From Rivularia sp. MS3 (lineage in GTDB: Bacteria > Cyanobacteriota > Cyanobacteriia > Cyanobacteriales > Nostocaceae), in contig JAHCMI010000003.1 of NCBI GenBank assembly GCA_019192545.1, forward strand, positions 1 through 64,000: 64,000 nt of DNA, read 5' to 3'. The notes under the pieces are model-generated. The model ran no database searches. It was not told where the DNA came from and saw nothing but the letters and a program-made list of their open reading frames with translations. Position numbers and translations under genes: made by a program. Positions 8,740 to 16,896 of the stretch are shown here, piece after piece (positions within the stretch are counted from its first letter, which is position 1; each line of letters starts with the position of its first letter).

Positions 8740-10122
8740 TTAAATTGCGCGGGAGAATTTATTCTGTTGAGTAGTTTTGCGAGAATCAAAAATGACGGCA
8801 ATATTTCTGACTAATAATCTACCTATTTCCGTCACGTCGATTTGATTGCTTGATAACTTAACTAATCCATCCGCTTCAACTAATTTTAAGGCTTCTAATT
8901 CTGGGGAAAAATACTGACTAAATTTAATATTATATTTTGATTCAATATCTGAAAATCGTAAAATGCCCCCAGACATAATTGCCATAATTACATCTCTCCT
9001 GAGAATATCATCCCAACTTAATTGAAATCCTTTACTAATCGGTAAAATTCCTGCTTCAACCGCTCGATAATAATCCTTGAGTTTTTTATGATTTTGAGCG
9101 TAAGCATCTCTAAGCAAACTTACCGATGTCGAACCAAAACCAAATAACTCCGTTTCCGCATGGGTTGTATAACCTTGAAAAGTACGTCCCAAACTACCAT
9201 TACTTTTAGCGATCGCTAATTCGTCGTCGGCTTTTGCAAAGTGATCCATACCAATAAACTGGTACTGATTTGCAGTAAGTTCTTCAATTGTCAATTTAAA
9301 GATTTCCAGTTTTTCTTGAGGTTTAGGTAGTGCTTCAACTGGTAACTTTTTCTGCAACGGTTTCAACCAAGGTACGTAAGCGAAATTAAATACAGCTATC
9401 CTATCGGGATCTAATGCAATCGTCTTTTTCACGGTTTTCCAAAAACCATGTAAATTTTGAAAAGGTAAACCGTAAATCAAGTCTACATTCACGCTTGTAA
9501 AACCAGCTTCTCGAATCCAGTCCATGACATTAAATAGCATTTCTTCTGGTTGAACTCGATTTACAGCTACCTGCACTTGATAATTAAAATCTTGAATCCC
9601 GAAGCTAATTCGATTAAATCCAATTTCTCGCAGAAATAAAATGTAGTCTCTATCTACATATGTAGGATTAATTTCAATTGATACTTCTGAAGAAACATCA
9701 AGATTGAAATATTGATTGATATTCCCCCAAAGTTGTTTTACCTGATGTATGTTTAAGTAATTTGGGGTTCCTCCTCCCCAATGCATTTGCACTACTTTTC
9801 TATCGGAATCAATCAAACTTGCTGTTTGCTGAATTTCTTTAACTAAATGCTCAACATAAGGAATAGCAATCTCTTTTTTCTCTGAGATTACAGTATTACA
9901 ACCGCAATAATAACAAGCACTTTCACAAAAAGGTATATGAAAATACAGGGATAGCGGAGTCTTTCTATGATTTGAGCTAGAAATAGCCGACTCAAAATCC
10001 TTTGCACTAAAGGCTTCGCTTAATTCTGTGGCGGGTGGATAACTCGTATATCTCGGTGTCGGAGTATCGTATTTTTTTATAATATCTAAGTCAAACTTAA
10101 CGCCAGGAAATTGGAATACCAT
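8740..10122 (-). CDS. hemN: Oxygen-independent coproporphyrinogen III oxidase (radical SAM)
   Basis: The 460-residue protein carries the HemN radical-SAM signature in FHIPFCESACYYCGCNTV: Cys66, Cys70 and Cys73 bind the 4Fe-4S cluster and Cys75 is the extra HemN cysteine. MHWGGGTPNYL and EINPTYVD are further family marks. It decarboxylates coproporphyrinogen III to protoporphyrinogen IX without O2, in the cytoplasm. It follows the heme oxygenase gene on the same strand across about 130 bases of repeats. With ho and acsF it matches the micro-oxic gene set of Synechocystis; hemF, the O2-using counterpart, is at the far end of the window. True HemN rather than HemW is supported by the CxxxCxxCxC arrangement. 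Confidence 0.93.
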   Translation of the reverse strand: MVFQFPGVKFDLDIIKKYDTPTPRYTSYPPATELSEAFSAKDFESAISSSNHRKTPLSLYFHIPFCESACYYCGCNTVISEKKEIAIPYVEHLVKEIQQTASLIDSDRKVVQMHWGGGTPNYLNIHQVKQLWGNINQYFNLDVSSEVSIEINPTYVDRDYILFLREIGFNRISFGIQDFNYQVQVAVNRVQPEEMLFNVMDWIREAGFTSVNVDLIYGLPFQNLHGFWKTVKKTIALDPDRIAVFNFAYVPWLKPLQKKLPVEALPKPQEKLEIFKLTIEELTANQYQFIGMDHFAKADDELAIAKSNGSLGRTFQGYTTHAETELFGFGSTSVSLLRDAYAQNHKKLKDYYRAVEAGILPISKGFQLSWDDILRRDVIMAIMSGGILRFSDIESKYNIKFSQYFSPELEALKLVEADGLVKLSSNQIDVTEIGRLLVRNIAVIFDSRKTTQQNKFSRAI

Positions 10123-10124
10123 AA

Positions 10125-10210
10125 TCAGTGAACAGTGAACAGTGAACAGTGAACAGTTAAGAGTTAAAAGTTAGGAGTTTAGAGTTAGTAGTTAGGAGTT
10201 AAGAACTCTT
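10125..10210. repeat. GTGAACA and GTTAGGA tandem repeats between ho and hemN
   Basis: About five GTGAACA-type units are followed by GTTAGGAGTT-type units. They separate two genes that would otherwise look like one operon. Confidence 0.75.
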
Positions 10211-10255
10211 AAATTAAGTTTAAATTTCTCCTTGTCTCCCCATCTTCCCCTCTTC

Positions 10256-10954
10256 CTAATTGGCTGTAGCGGTTTCGTTATCAATCAATTTATGAAACTT
10301 TTCTTCGCCAATAGATCGAATTAAGATTTCTTCCAATTCTTTTGCTATCTGCATATTGAAAGAAAATGAATGATTGGCTTCTGCAACAATTTTGTCGGCT
10401 GTCGTATCGTCAACAGGAACTTTATCAAGAGCTTGGCGATATTTATTTTTGAATGCTGTTTTGTCGGGTATTTGCTCGAAGTTATAAAAAGATGTGCCTT
10501 GATAACCTTCTAAATTCAAGGTTTTTTGAACTACTTTTTGCAACATCTGTCCGCCGGATAAGTCACCCATGTAGCGAGTGTAGGCATGAGCTATCAATAA
10601 TTCTGGTTGTTTTTGCGATACTTCACGAATGCGAGTAATGTAGTTATGAGCCGCTTCTAATAATTGAAGTTGATTTTGCCAATCCGCACCATAATAAAAC
10701 TCTAAATCTTTTTCTAAATTGGCTTCACGATTTAGTTCGGGAAAATAAATAATACCCACACAGGAATGATTTCTATTGCTCTCAAGCGCTGCTTCAAGTT
10801 CGCTGTAAACAAAATATAAGTTACTCAAAAATTTTGCAAAGCAATTTCTATCAACAAGCCCTTTGACAAAACACTTCATAAAACCGATTTGTTCCGTTGC
10901 GGCATGAGACTGTTGAGTTCCCGAACGAAGTTTTATCGCTAGATTGTTACTCAT
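10256..10954 (-). CDS. ho: Biliverdin-forming heme oxygenase
   Basis: The 232-residue protein fits cyanobacterial heme oxygenase in length and sequence: proximal heme ligand His17 in TQQSHAATEQ, the distal helix YMGDLSGGQML, and ARYTR-like AHAYTRYMGD. It opens heme with O2 and reduced ferredoxin to biliverdin IX-alpha, CO and Fe2+, feeding phycobilin synthesis. Its pairing with hemN and the divergent acsF argues for the HO2-type, low-oxygen isozyme; this is inference from context. The upstream gap contains a long paired structure at 11017-11071. ATG start at 10954 gives the standard N terminus. Confidence 0.93.
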   Translation of the reverse strand: MSNNLAIKLRSGTQQSHAATEQIGFMKCFVKGLVDRNCFAKFLSNLYFVYSELEAALESNRNHSCVGIIYFPELNREANLEKDLEFYYGADWQNQLQLLEAAHNYITRIREVSQKQPELLIAHAYTRYMGDLSGGQMLQKVVQKTLNLEGYQGTSFYNFEQIPDKTAFKNKYRQALDKVPVDDTTADKIVAEANHSFSFNMQIAKELEEILIRSIGEEKFHKLIDNETATAN

Positions 10955-11016
10955 TTCTAATCCTGCACTGATGAAACGCTATCTTCTGTGAGGATTTACG
11001 CAGTTTGAATTTTTGT

Positions 11017-11071
11017 CCCCCTCGGTTTCGATTAAAACAAATACGCCAACGCTGAAACTAGCATCGAGGGG
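11017..11071 (-). ncRNA. Two-stem structured element upstream of heme oxygenase
   Basis: CCCCTCG at 11018-11024 pairs with CGAGGGG at 11065-11071 and, inside it, GTTTC at 11025-11029 pairs with GAAAC at 11054-11058. On the minus strand this would lie about 60 bases before the heme oxygenase start. It may be a 5' leader structure, a terminator for upstream transcription, or an operator. No known RNA family was recognised. Confidence 0.35.
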
Positions 11072-11433
11072 AATAGCCATGTAAAGCTACTATCTTTTTT
11101 ACAATACTCGCTGTAGTTCTCGTTTTTTGTATCGCTATATAGCTAAAAACATTTCTTCACATCTTTAGGCAAATCTAAAAAAGTATGGTGCTTTATTTCT
11201 TTAATAAATGCTTAATATCTATTTGTTGCAAATATATTTATATAACGTGATTAAAATTTAAGTCTTAATAATTAATCTTGCAATTTACATAAGCAATTGT
11301 TATGTATGATATTTATCCCTGATGTTTAAAAAGCGCTAATATAAATCTTAAGTTAAGTGAAAGTTAAGCGATACATCGGTTATTGCTTGTATTATTTTTG
11401 AAACAATAATTTTTGATATGAAGTTGATATTGT

Positions 11434-11649
11434 ATGGGGGTGCAATTGGCTAACTCGCAAGGAATAAAAGTCGGAGATAAAGTCATAATTTTACGCCCGT
11501 CTTATATAGCAGGAAAAGTTGGTTTTATTCACGCTAAAGAGATATTGTCGGATGAAGAAGTTAGTAAGCGCTGGATTATCCGCATAGATTCGGATAATAT
11601 TATGGTGTCTTTAACTCCTAAAGAGTTTGAACTGTTGACTAAGTCTTGA
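11434..11649 (+). CDS. Small conserved-looking protein, unknown function
   Basis: The 71-residue product is not recognised with certainty. KVGDKVIILRPSYIAGKVG resembles a small beta-barrel (KOW/SH3-like) start, followed by WIIRIDSDNIMVSLTPKEFE. No signal peptide or membrane segment is seen. The ATG may be replaced by an in-frame GTG two codons later. It sits between heme oxygenase and acsF, transcribed toward acsF, about 725 bases before it. Strand-like alternation of hydrophobic residues argues that it is a real gene, but no role is assigned. Confidence 0.55.
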   Translation: MGVQLANSQGIKVGDKVIILRPSYIAGKVGFIHAKEILSDEEVSKRWIIRIDSDNIMVSLTPKEFELLTKS

Positions 11650-11705
11650 TAATTACAATTTTTGTTAACAAACTATAGTTGCCAAACTAGAGTTGAAAAA
11701 TTGCC

Positions 11706-11966
11706 TTAACTTTCATTTGAAGGTTTGTCGTGGATTCCGAGTTCCTTCTTGCTACTTTTCAATTTTTTCCATAGAGCTTTAATTTGTTTATAAGCCTCTT
11801 CAGAAGTAATTTTGCCAGAAGTTTGCAAATTGACGATATAGCCAACCTTCTGAGCAAATTCCTGCAAATTAGCGTTAAATACTAAATTTTCTGGTTTGAA
11901 TTGACCGTAATAACTACTTATAGGGTAAAGAAAATTCTCTTTATTTGCTTTATCTGATTCTTCCAT
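11706..11966 (-). CDS. Small cyanobacterial protein (DUF7219-like)
   Basis: The 86-residue product from ATG at 11966 begins MEESDKANKENFLYPISSYY and has ENLVFNANLQEFAQKVGYI and an amphipathic helix EEAYKQIKALWKKLK. It resembles a short cyanobacteria-specific family (recalled as DUF7219) of unknown role. An upstream in-frame codon at 11999 would add eleven residues, but the ATG at 11966 is the better start. It converges on the 71-residue gene, with 56 bases between them. Confidence 0.65.
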   Translation of the reverse strand: MEESDKANKENFLYPISSYYGQFKPENLVFNANLQEFAQKVGYIVNLQTSGKITSEEAYKQIKALWKKLKSSKKELGIHDKPSNES

Positions 11967-12374
11967 AATTACTCCACAATAAACTTTTATTAAAGGCAAG
12001 TTAACCTTTTGTTAATCTTATTAGTAATATTGGTAACAAATTATCTTATTAACCTTTGTCTATTCATCTACCCTAAGACTTATCTCGGTTAAGAATATGT
12101 ATAAAAAAAAAAAGGATGGTTAAAGATTAAGTAAAAACACATAAAAGTTAAGTTTTAAAAACTAACTTTATAGATAATTAATAAAAAATTATAGATTCAA
12201 AATGATAATATTTATACAATTTATTATTGCATACTATTCTCAATAAACAAAGATATTCGAGCAGCCACCTGTGACAATGGTTTTTGTAAATCAATTTAAA
12301 TATTTTTGACTAAGATGAAAAATTGCAATTATTAATGGATATATAGCTCAAAGTGGATAAATAAAAGAATTCTC
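11967..12374. other. AT-rich promoter region of acsF
   Basis: This gap is extremely AT-rich with poly-A and poly-T runs. A TTGACT hexamer near 12306 followed about 17 bases later by ATTATT is a possible acsF promoter. No repeat or hairpin stands out. The promoter of the divergent small gene should lie in the first part. Confidence 0.35.
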
Positions 12375-13451
12375 ATGGCAAAGTCTCTTCCAAGCCCACA
12401 GCCGAAGCTGGTTAAAGAAGGTGTAAAAGCGCCAGTGCAGGAAACACTGTTAACTCCTCGGTTTTACACTACAGATTTTGATGCTGTGGCATTGATGGAT
12501 ATTTCGGCGCATGAGAGGGAGTTAGGGGCGATTGTAAACGAGTTGAAAGCCGATTATAATCGTCATCACTTCGTGCGCGATGAGGAATTTAAACAGACTT
12601 GGGATAGTATTGATGGTGAAAAGCGCGAAGCTTTCATTGATTTCTTAGAACGAAGTTGTACTTCTGAGTTTTCAGGATTTTTGCTATTCAAAGAATTATC
12701 GCGCAAACTTAAAAACCGCAATCCCATGCTAGCGGATGCTTTTAACTGTATGGCGCGAGATGAAGCGCGTCATGCAGGATTTTTAAATAAAGCAATGGCG
12801 GATTTCAATCTTTCTTTAGATTTAGGTTATTTAACCAAAAGTCGTACATATACATTCTTTCCCCCAGAATGGATTATTTACACGGTTTACCTATCTGAGA
12901 AAATTGGTTATTGGCGCTACATTATTATGTTTCGTCACTTAGAAGCAAAGCCAGAAAATCAATTCTATCCACTATTTCGCTATTTTGAAAGTTGGTGTCA
13001 AGATGAAAACAGACATGGAGATTTCTTCAAAGCGCTGTTGCGATCGCAGCCCAAACTTTTCAATAATTGGAAAGCCCGTTTGTGGGTGCGTTTCTTTTTA
13101 TTAACTGTATTCGTTACTCATACGCTGACGGTATTTGAGAGAGAAAACTTCTATAAATCTCTGGGTATAGATGCTCGCGAATACAACAAACAAGTAATAG
13201 AAAAGACTAACGAAACATCCGCCAGAGCATTTCCAGCAATTTTGAATACCAAAAGTCCAGAATTTTTCCGGAGATTGGAAGCATGTTCCGATAGTAATTT
13301 GCGGTTAACGGAGATTAGCAATAGCAATCGTTCAAGCATCGTCAAATTAATCCAAAAAGTACCTCCTTTCCTTTCAATTTTCGGACATATGGTGCGGTTA
13401 TTCATGATGAAACCAATTGATGCCGAAGTCACAAGAACAAACGTGCATTAA
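12375..13451 (+). CDS. acsF: Mg-protoporphyrin IX monomethyl ester oxidative cyclase
   Basis: The 358-residue diiron enzyme makes ring E of chlorophyll with O2 (aerobic cyclase, called ChlA/AcsF/CHL27). Carboxylate and histidine ligands appear in SEFSGF (Glu98), EARH (Glu130, His133) and ENRH (Glu211, His214), and PPEWIIYTVYLSEKIGYWRY is a family hallmark. It faces away from ho-hemN. Two paralogues are known in Synechocystis; ChlA2 (AcsFII) works under low oxygen and clusters with ho2 and hemN, so this copy is probably that form. An AATAGATT/AATCTATT hairpin follows the stop. Confidence 0.93.
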   Translation: MAKSLPSPQPKLVKEGVKAPVQETLLTPRFYTTDFDAVALMDISAHERELGAIVNELKADYNRHHFVRDEEFKQTWDSIDGEKREAFIDFLERSCTSEFSGFLLFKELSRKLKNRNPMLADAFNCMARDEARHAGFLNKAMADFNLSLDLGYLTKSRTYTFFPPEWIIYTVYLSEKIGYWRYIIMFRHLEAKPENQFYPLFRYFESWCQDENRHGDFFKALLRSQPKLFNNWKARLWVRFFLLTVFVTHTLTVFERENFYKSLGIDAREYNKQVIEKTNETSARAFPAILNTKSPEFFRRLEACSDSNLRLTEISNSNRSSIVKLIQKVPPFLSIFGHMVRLFMMKPIDAEVTRTNVH

Positions 13452-13476
13452 ATAGATTTTGTAGGGGAATCTATTT
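13451..13476 (+). terminator. Hairpin after acsF
   Basis: AATAGATT at 13451-13458 pairs with AATCTATT at 13469-13476 directly after the acsF stop codon. It is AT-rich and lacks a long T run, so it may only weaken read-through into the Rieske gene 140 bases on. Confidence 0.35.
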
Positions 13477-13615
13477 AGAATTACTGGCTGAATAATTAAG
13501 AATAAACACGGGAATAAATAAGCGTAAATCCTTTTTTATTTTTAAAGATAAGATAAATATAGAAGTATTTAATATTTCATAAATCTTACTAAATAAATAG
13601 ATAAGAGGGGAAGCT

Positions 13616-15115
13616 GTGACTATTGAAAATAACTTTAAACAAACTACTAATGAAATTGAGTTAACAACATCAAACCGAACAGAAGAAACATTTGAGTGGA
13701 CAAAGCAGTGGTATCCAGTTGCTGTAGTAGACTTTTTAGATTCGTCTCAACCCCATTCTTTACAATTGCTTGGCAAAGATATTGTTTTATGGCGCGATAA
13801 TAAAGGCGAATGGAACTGTTTTGGAGATTTTTGTCCCCACAGACTTGTTCCTCTTTCTGAAGGTCGTATTGAGCCTGATGGTACTATTTTATGTGCTTAT
13901 CATGCTTGGCGTTTTAATTCCGCAGGTGAATGTGTCAGCATACCCCAATCAAAAGACAAAGAAACTGAAGCTAAAAATTGCTCTAATAATAAATCCCGTG
14001 CAACAGTTTATCCAACTCAGGTATGTCAAGGATTGTTGTGGGTATGGGGAGAGTCAGGAGAAACCGCTAAACTCGAAAGTCAGTTGCGATCGCCTAGAAT
14101 TGTTCCCGAGTTAGATGATACTTCTGATAAAATTATTAAGCTTTTCTGGAACATTCGCGATTTACCTTATGGCTGGGATTATTTCATGGAAAATGTTGCA
14201 GATCCAGCACATGCACCTGTTTCTCATCATGGCATTATTGGTAATCGCTATGAAGATGCCAAATATTATGATATGCCTCGCGAGCGCAAGCTATCTACTC
14301 AAGAAGGGTTTTCTTTTGAAATTGCACCAACTTCTAATGATCGTATAGAAAAAGCAGTTAATGATTTTCAGCCTCCTTGTCATATGCGAATTTGTTCCGT
14401 TGACAAAAAAGGATGCAAACTTATTGTAGCTTTGTATGCCGTTCCTACACGCCCTGGTTGGTGTCGTCATATCGGCGCTCAGGTATTTGTCAAAAATGAG
14501 AAAGGAGAATCCCCAAAAGGTTTAGGTTTTTTTGGTTTACCTATGCCATCTTGGTTAGGTCATATTTTATCATCGTTTTTTCTGCACCAAGATGCAGTTT
14601 TTCTTCATTATCAAGAAAAATTTATTGCCCAAGCTCATCATAATAGATGGTTGGATAAAGTTTATACTCCCAATCCTCAAGATAAAATGGTAGTAACTTT
14701 CCGCCAATGGCTGGAAAAAAGAGCCGGTGGTGGCGTACCTTGGGCTGCGGAATGCGATGCCAATTTACCACCAAAAGAATATAACAAAGCCAAACTTTTT
14801 GATGTGTGGAATACGCATACAAAGAATTGTATAGTTTGTCAAAACGCTCTCAAAAATATTAAGCGCTCTATTAATTTAAGTTTCGCATTTGCAGTAGCCT
14901 GCTTATTTTTGGCAATTTTCTTAGATACTCGTGCTATAGCTTTAAAAGCAGCAACTCAACAAATAGATACATCATCAATTTTTGCATTAGCTCCAAGTAT
15001 GGGATTTTGGTTGGCTTTAGTTAGTGCAGCTTTGAGCGCAGCAATAGGATACTTTCTGCGTAGATTGAACAAACTTTTTTATGTTTATGAGTTTAATCAT
15101 TCCCATAACGATTAA
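13616..15115 (+). CDS. Rieske oxygenase of the PaO/Tic55/PTC52 family
   Basis: The 499-residue protein has an N-terminal Rieske 2Fe-2S site (C73PH75 and C93AYH96), a mononuclear iron site in NVADPAHAPVSHHG (Asp196, His199, His204), a C-terminal CIVC pair (Cys405, Cys408) typical of pheophorbide a oxygenase, Tic55 and PTC52, and two membrane helices near residues 421-437 and 463-480. It likely oxidises a chlorophyll-type or related tetrapyrrole at the membrane, taking electrons from ferredoxin. The start is GTG at 13616, preceded by GAGGGGAAG. It follows acsF on the same strand, supporting a tetrapyrrole role. The exact substrate is unknown. Confidence 0.86.
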   Translation: MTIENNFKQTTNEIELTTSNRTEETFEWTKQWYPVAVVDFLDSSQPHSLQLLGKDIVLWRDNKGEWNCFGDFCPHRLVPLSEGRIEPDGTILCAYHAWRFNSAGECVSIPQSKDKETEAKNCSNNKSRATVYPTQVCQGLLWVWGESGETAKLESQLRSPRIVPELDDTSDKIIKLFWNIRDLPYGWDYFMENVADPAHAPVSHHGIIGNRYEDAKYYDMPRERKLSTQEGFSFEIAPTSNDRIEKAVNDFQPPCHMRICSVDKKGCKLIVALYAVPTRPGWCRHIGAQVFVKNEKGESPKGLGFFGLPMPSWLGHILSSFFLHQDAVFLHYQEKFIAQAHHNRWLDKVYTPNPQDKMVVTFRQWLEKRAGGGVPWAAECDANLPPKEYNKAKLFDVWNTHTKNCIVCQNALKNIKRSINLSFAFAVACLFLAIFLDTRAIALKAATQQIDTSSIFALAPSMGFWLALVSAALSAAIGYFLRRLNKLFYVYEFNHSHND

Positions 15116-15159
15116 GAAACAAACTCAATTTTAATTAAGATGCAAATGGATATTGAATT

Positions 15160-15287
15160 ATAGCTAATTTCACTTGGATGCAATACAAAGATAACCTCAC
15201 CCTCGTTCCCTCTCCTTGTTAAGAAGAGGGATGTCCATTAGGACAGAGTGAGGTTTTAAAAGTATTCAACTTAAATAAAAACCGCTT
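15160..15287. mobile_element. MITE-like inverted-repeat element, family C, copy 1
   Basis: The outer arm ATAGCTAATTTCACTTGGAT at 15160-15179 matches, imperfectly, the reverse of the right end (ATTCAACTTAAATAAAAACC, ending near 15287). Inside, AACCTCAC at 15193-15200 pairs with GTGAGGTT at 15248-15255 and CCCTCT with AGAGGG. The arms and the CCTCACCC core recur at 27247-27352. It occupies the gap between two convergent genes and could serve as their terminator. Confidence 0.6.
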
Positions 15288-15360
15288 TATTTAATAAAGG
15301 GAATAGGTGATTCCCTCTCTTACAAAGTTGCTCGTGGGGGAAACCCCTAAGACCGCAGCG

Positions 15361-16698
15361 CTATTCCCTATTCCCTATTCTCCTAAATTTAACTTTAAGT
15401 TTGTCCTTGAGAACAGATGCAGGAATCGGATTATTACTTAGATTTTGCTGCGATATAAGTTGCCAATCGTACTCTCTAGCTAACAGCGCTGCAAAAAGCT
15501 TCATTTCCAACTTTGCGAATTCCTTACCGATACATTCGCGCATCCCAGCAGCAAAAGGTATGTGAGCAAAGGGTTTTGATTTATCTTCAGCCCGAGAAGG
15601 CGCAAAACGTTCTGGATCAAAATTTAATGGTTGAGTGTATATACTACTATCTTGATGAGTTTTAGGCACAGCATACGAGACAGTCCAACCTTTAGGAATC
15701 AAGTAACCGTTAAATTCACAAGATTCAATTACTTCTCGAAAACCACCACCAACGGGGGGAGAAAAGCGTAAAACTTCTTTAATAACTTGGTCTAAATAAG
15801 TCATATGCTTGAGATTTTCCGAAGTTAAAGGTTGCGAAAATCCTAATTGCTGCTGTTCTTCACGTACCTTCCTAAAAACATCGGGATGCTCTGCTAATAA
15901 CAGGCACATGGAAGCAAGTGCCGATGTTAAAGTTTCATGTCCTGCGAATAGTAAAGTTAATACTTGGTCTTTAATTTCTTCTAAACCAAGACTACTACCA
16001 TCATCATCTTTAGCTTGTAATAATATTCCCAAAGCGTCTTTATTTGAAGCGGGTTGCTGTTGACGCTGCAATACTATTTCTTCAATTTTTTGTAGTAATA
16101 ACTTGCGACAACGTAAAGCTTTACGAAATTTAGTTCCAGGTAAACGAATTGGAAGAGTAAACAAACCTGCTATCCACTCTTCAAATAGTTCTAATAACTC
16201 ACTATCGCTTGCTTTATCAGTTCCTATAAGTAATTTACAGGCTACATCAAAAGTATATTTTCTAATTTCTGGATACCAAATCAAAATATCCATTTTTTCC
16301 CATTTATTGACATAACTTCTAAGAATTTCTTCCATAGTGGAAGTATATTCACTCAAAGCTCTTGGTTGAAAAGCTTGTGATAAAATCTTGCGTCGCTTTT
16401 GATGAATATTACCCCTTTGTACTGCAACAGAAGCAGAACCCAATAAAATTCTAGTACTAGGAGGCCATTGATTAGAAAAGTATTTATTATCATTTGTAAA
16501 CAGAAAACGGTTGGCTTCCGAACCAATCATAATTATTGTGGGATTGCCAAAAATACGAGTTTTAAAAATAGATCCGTACTTTTGATATCGTTTTTCTGTA
16601 AAGTCTGCATCGCGGAAAAAGCTGATAGTTTCACCAATAAGCGGTAAGCCTAAGTTTCCAGGAGGTACGGGAAGTTTTTCGGAGTTAATAGTTGCCAT
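15361..16698 (-). CDS. Cytochrome P450, CYP120 family
   Basis: The 445-residue P450 has the I-helix motif AGHETLTSA (252-260), the K-helix EVLR (Glu308, Arg311), PERF, and the heme thiolate loop FAAGMRECIGKEFA with Cys389. Its N terminus (PVPPGNLGLPLIGETISFF) and SPPVGGGFREVI closely recall Synechocystis CYP120A1, which hydroxylates retinoic acid, a known property of that enzyme. It lies convergent with the Rieske gene and divergent from gdhA, sharing a 198-base promoter region. With the carotenoid oxygenase at 5186 it could form an apocarotenoid/retinoid route; that link is inference. Confidence 0.9.
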   Translation of the reverse strand: MATINSEKLPVPPGNLGLPLIGETISFFRDADFTEKRYQKYGSIFKTRIFGNPTIIMIGSEANRFLFTNDNKYFSNQWPPSTRILLGSASVAVQRGNIHQKRRKILSQAFQPRALSEYTSTMEEILRSYVNKWEKMDILIWYPEIRKYTFDVACKLLIGTDKASDSELLELFEEWIAGLFTLPIRLPGTKFRKALRCRKLLLQKIEEIVLQRQQQPASNKDALGILLQAKDDDGSSLGLEEIKDQVLTLLFAGHETLTSALASMCLLLAEHPDVFRKVREEQQQLGFSQPLTSENLKHMTYLDQVIKEVLRFSPPVGGGFREVIESCEFNGYLIPKGWTVSYAVPKTHQDSSIYTQPLNFDPERFAPSRAEDKSKPFAHIPFAAGMRECIGKEFAKLEMKLFAALLAREYDWQLISQQNLSNNPIPASVLKDKLKVKFRRIGNRE

Positions 16699-16746
16699 TC
16701 GATTTTGGATTTTAGATTCTTAATTCTTAATTTTTAACCAAAAAAT

Positions 16747-16760
16747 GTAACGAAATTTAC
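16747..16760 (+). promoter_or_regulatory. NtcA-like box upstream of gdhA
   Basis: GTAACGAAATTTAC exactly fits the palindromic NtcA consensus GTA-N8-TAC. A TAAGCT hexamer (TAN3T) starts 25 bases after it, slightly more than the usual 20-24. The site lies 136 bases before gdhA and 48 before the divergent P450 start, so it may control either. This is a sequence match only. Confidence 0.5.
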
Positions 16761-16801
16761 AAAATTGCCTGAAATAATCAAAAATTAAGCTAGGGTAAAT
16801 C

Positions 16802-16856
16802 TGTAGAGACGCGACATAATGCCTCATCAGGCACGCTGCGCTAACGCTTCTCTACA
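16802..16856. repeat. Palindromic dispersed repeat before gdhA
   Basis: TGTAGAGA at 16802-16809 pairs with TCTCTACA at 16849-16856, and GCCT with AGGC inside. The TAGAGACG-type arm is shared with the palindrome at 59207. It separates the NtcA-like box from gdhA. Confidence 0.6.
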
Positions 16857-16896
16857 TTTATGTTGATAACAAAGAATATTTTAATTTTTACATCTT

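Noticed and set aside
8740-10122. HemW-like protein instead of HemN
   Set aside because: The fourth cysteine of the CxxxCxxCxC motif and the family stretches fit true HemN.
13770-14348. Two frames inside the Rieske oxygenase gene
   Set aside because: The main frame carries all iron-binding motifs; these are alternate-frame shadows.
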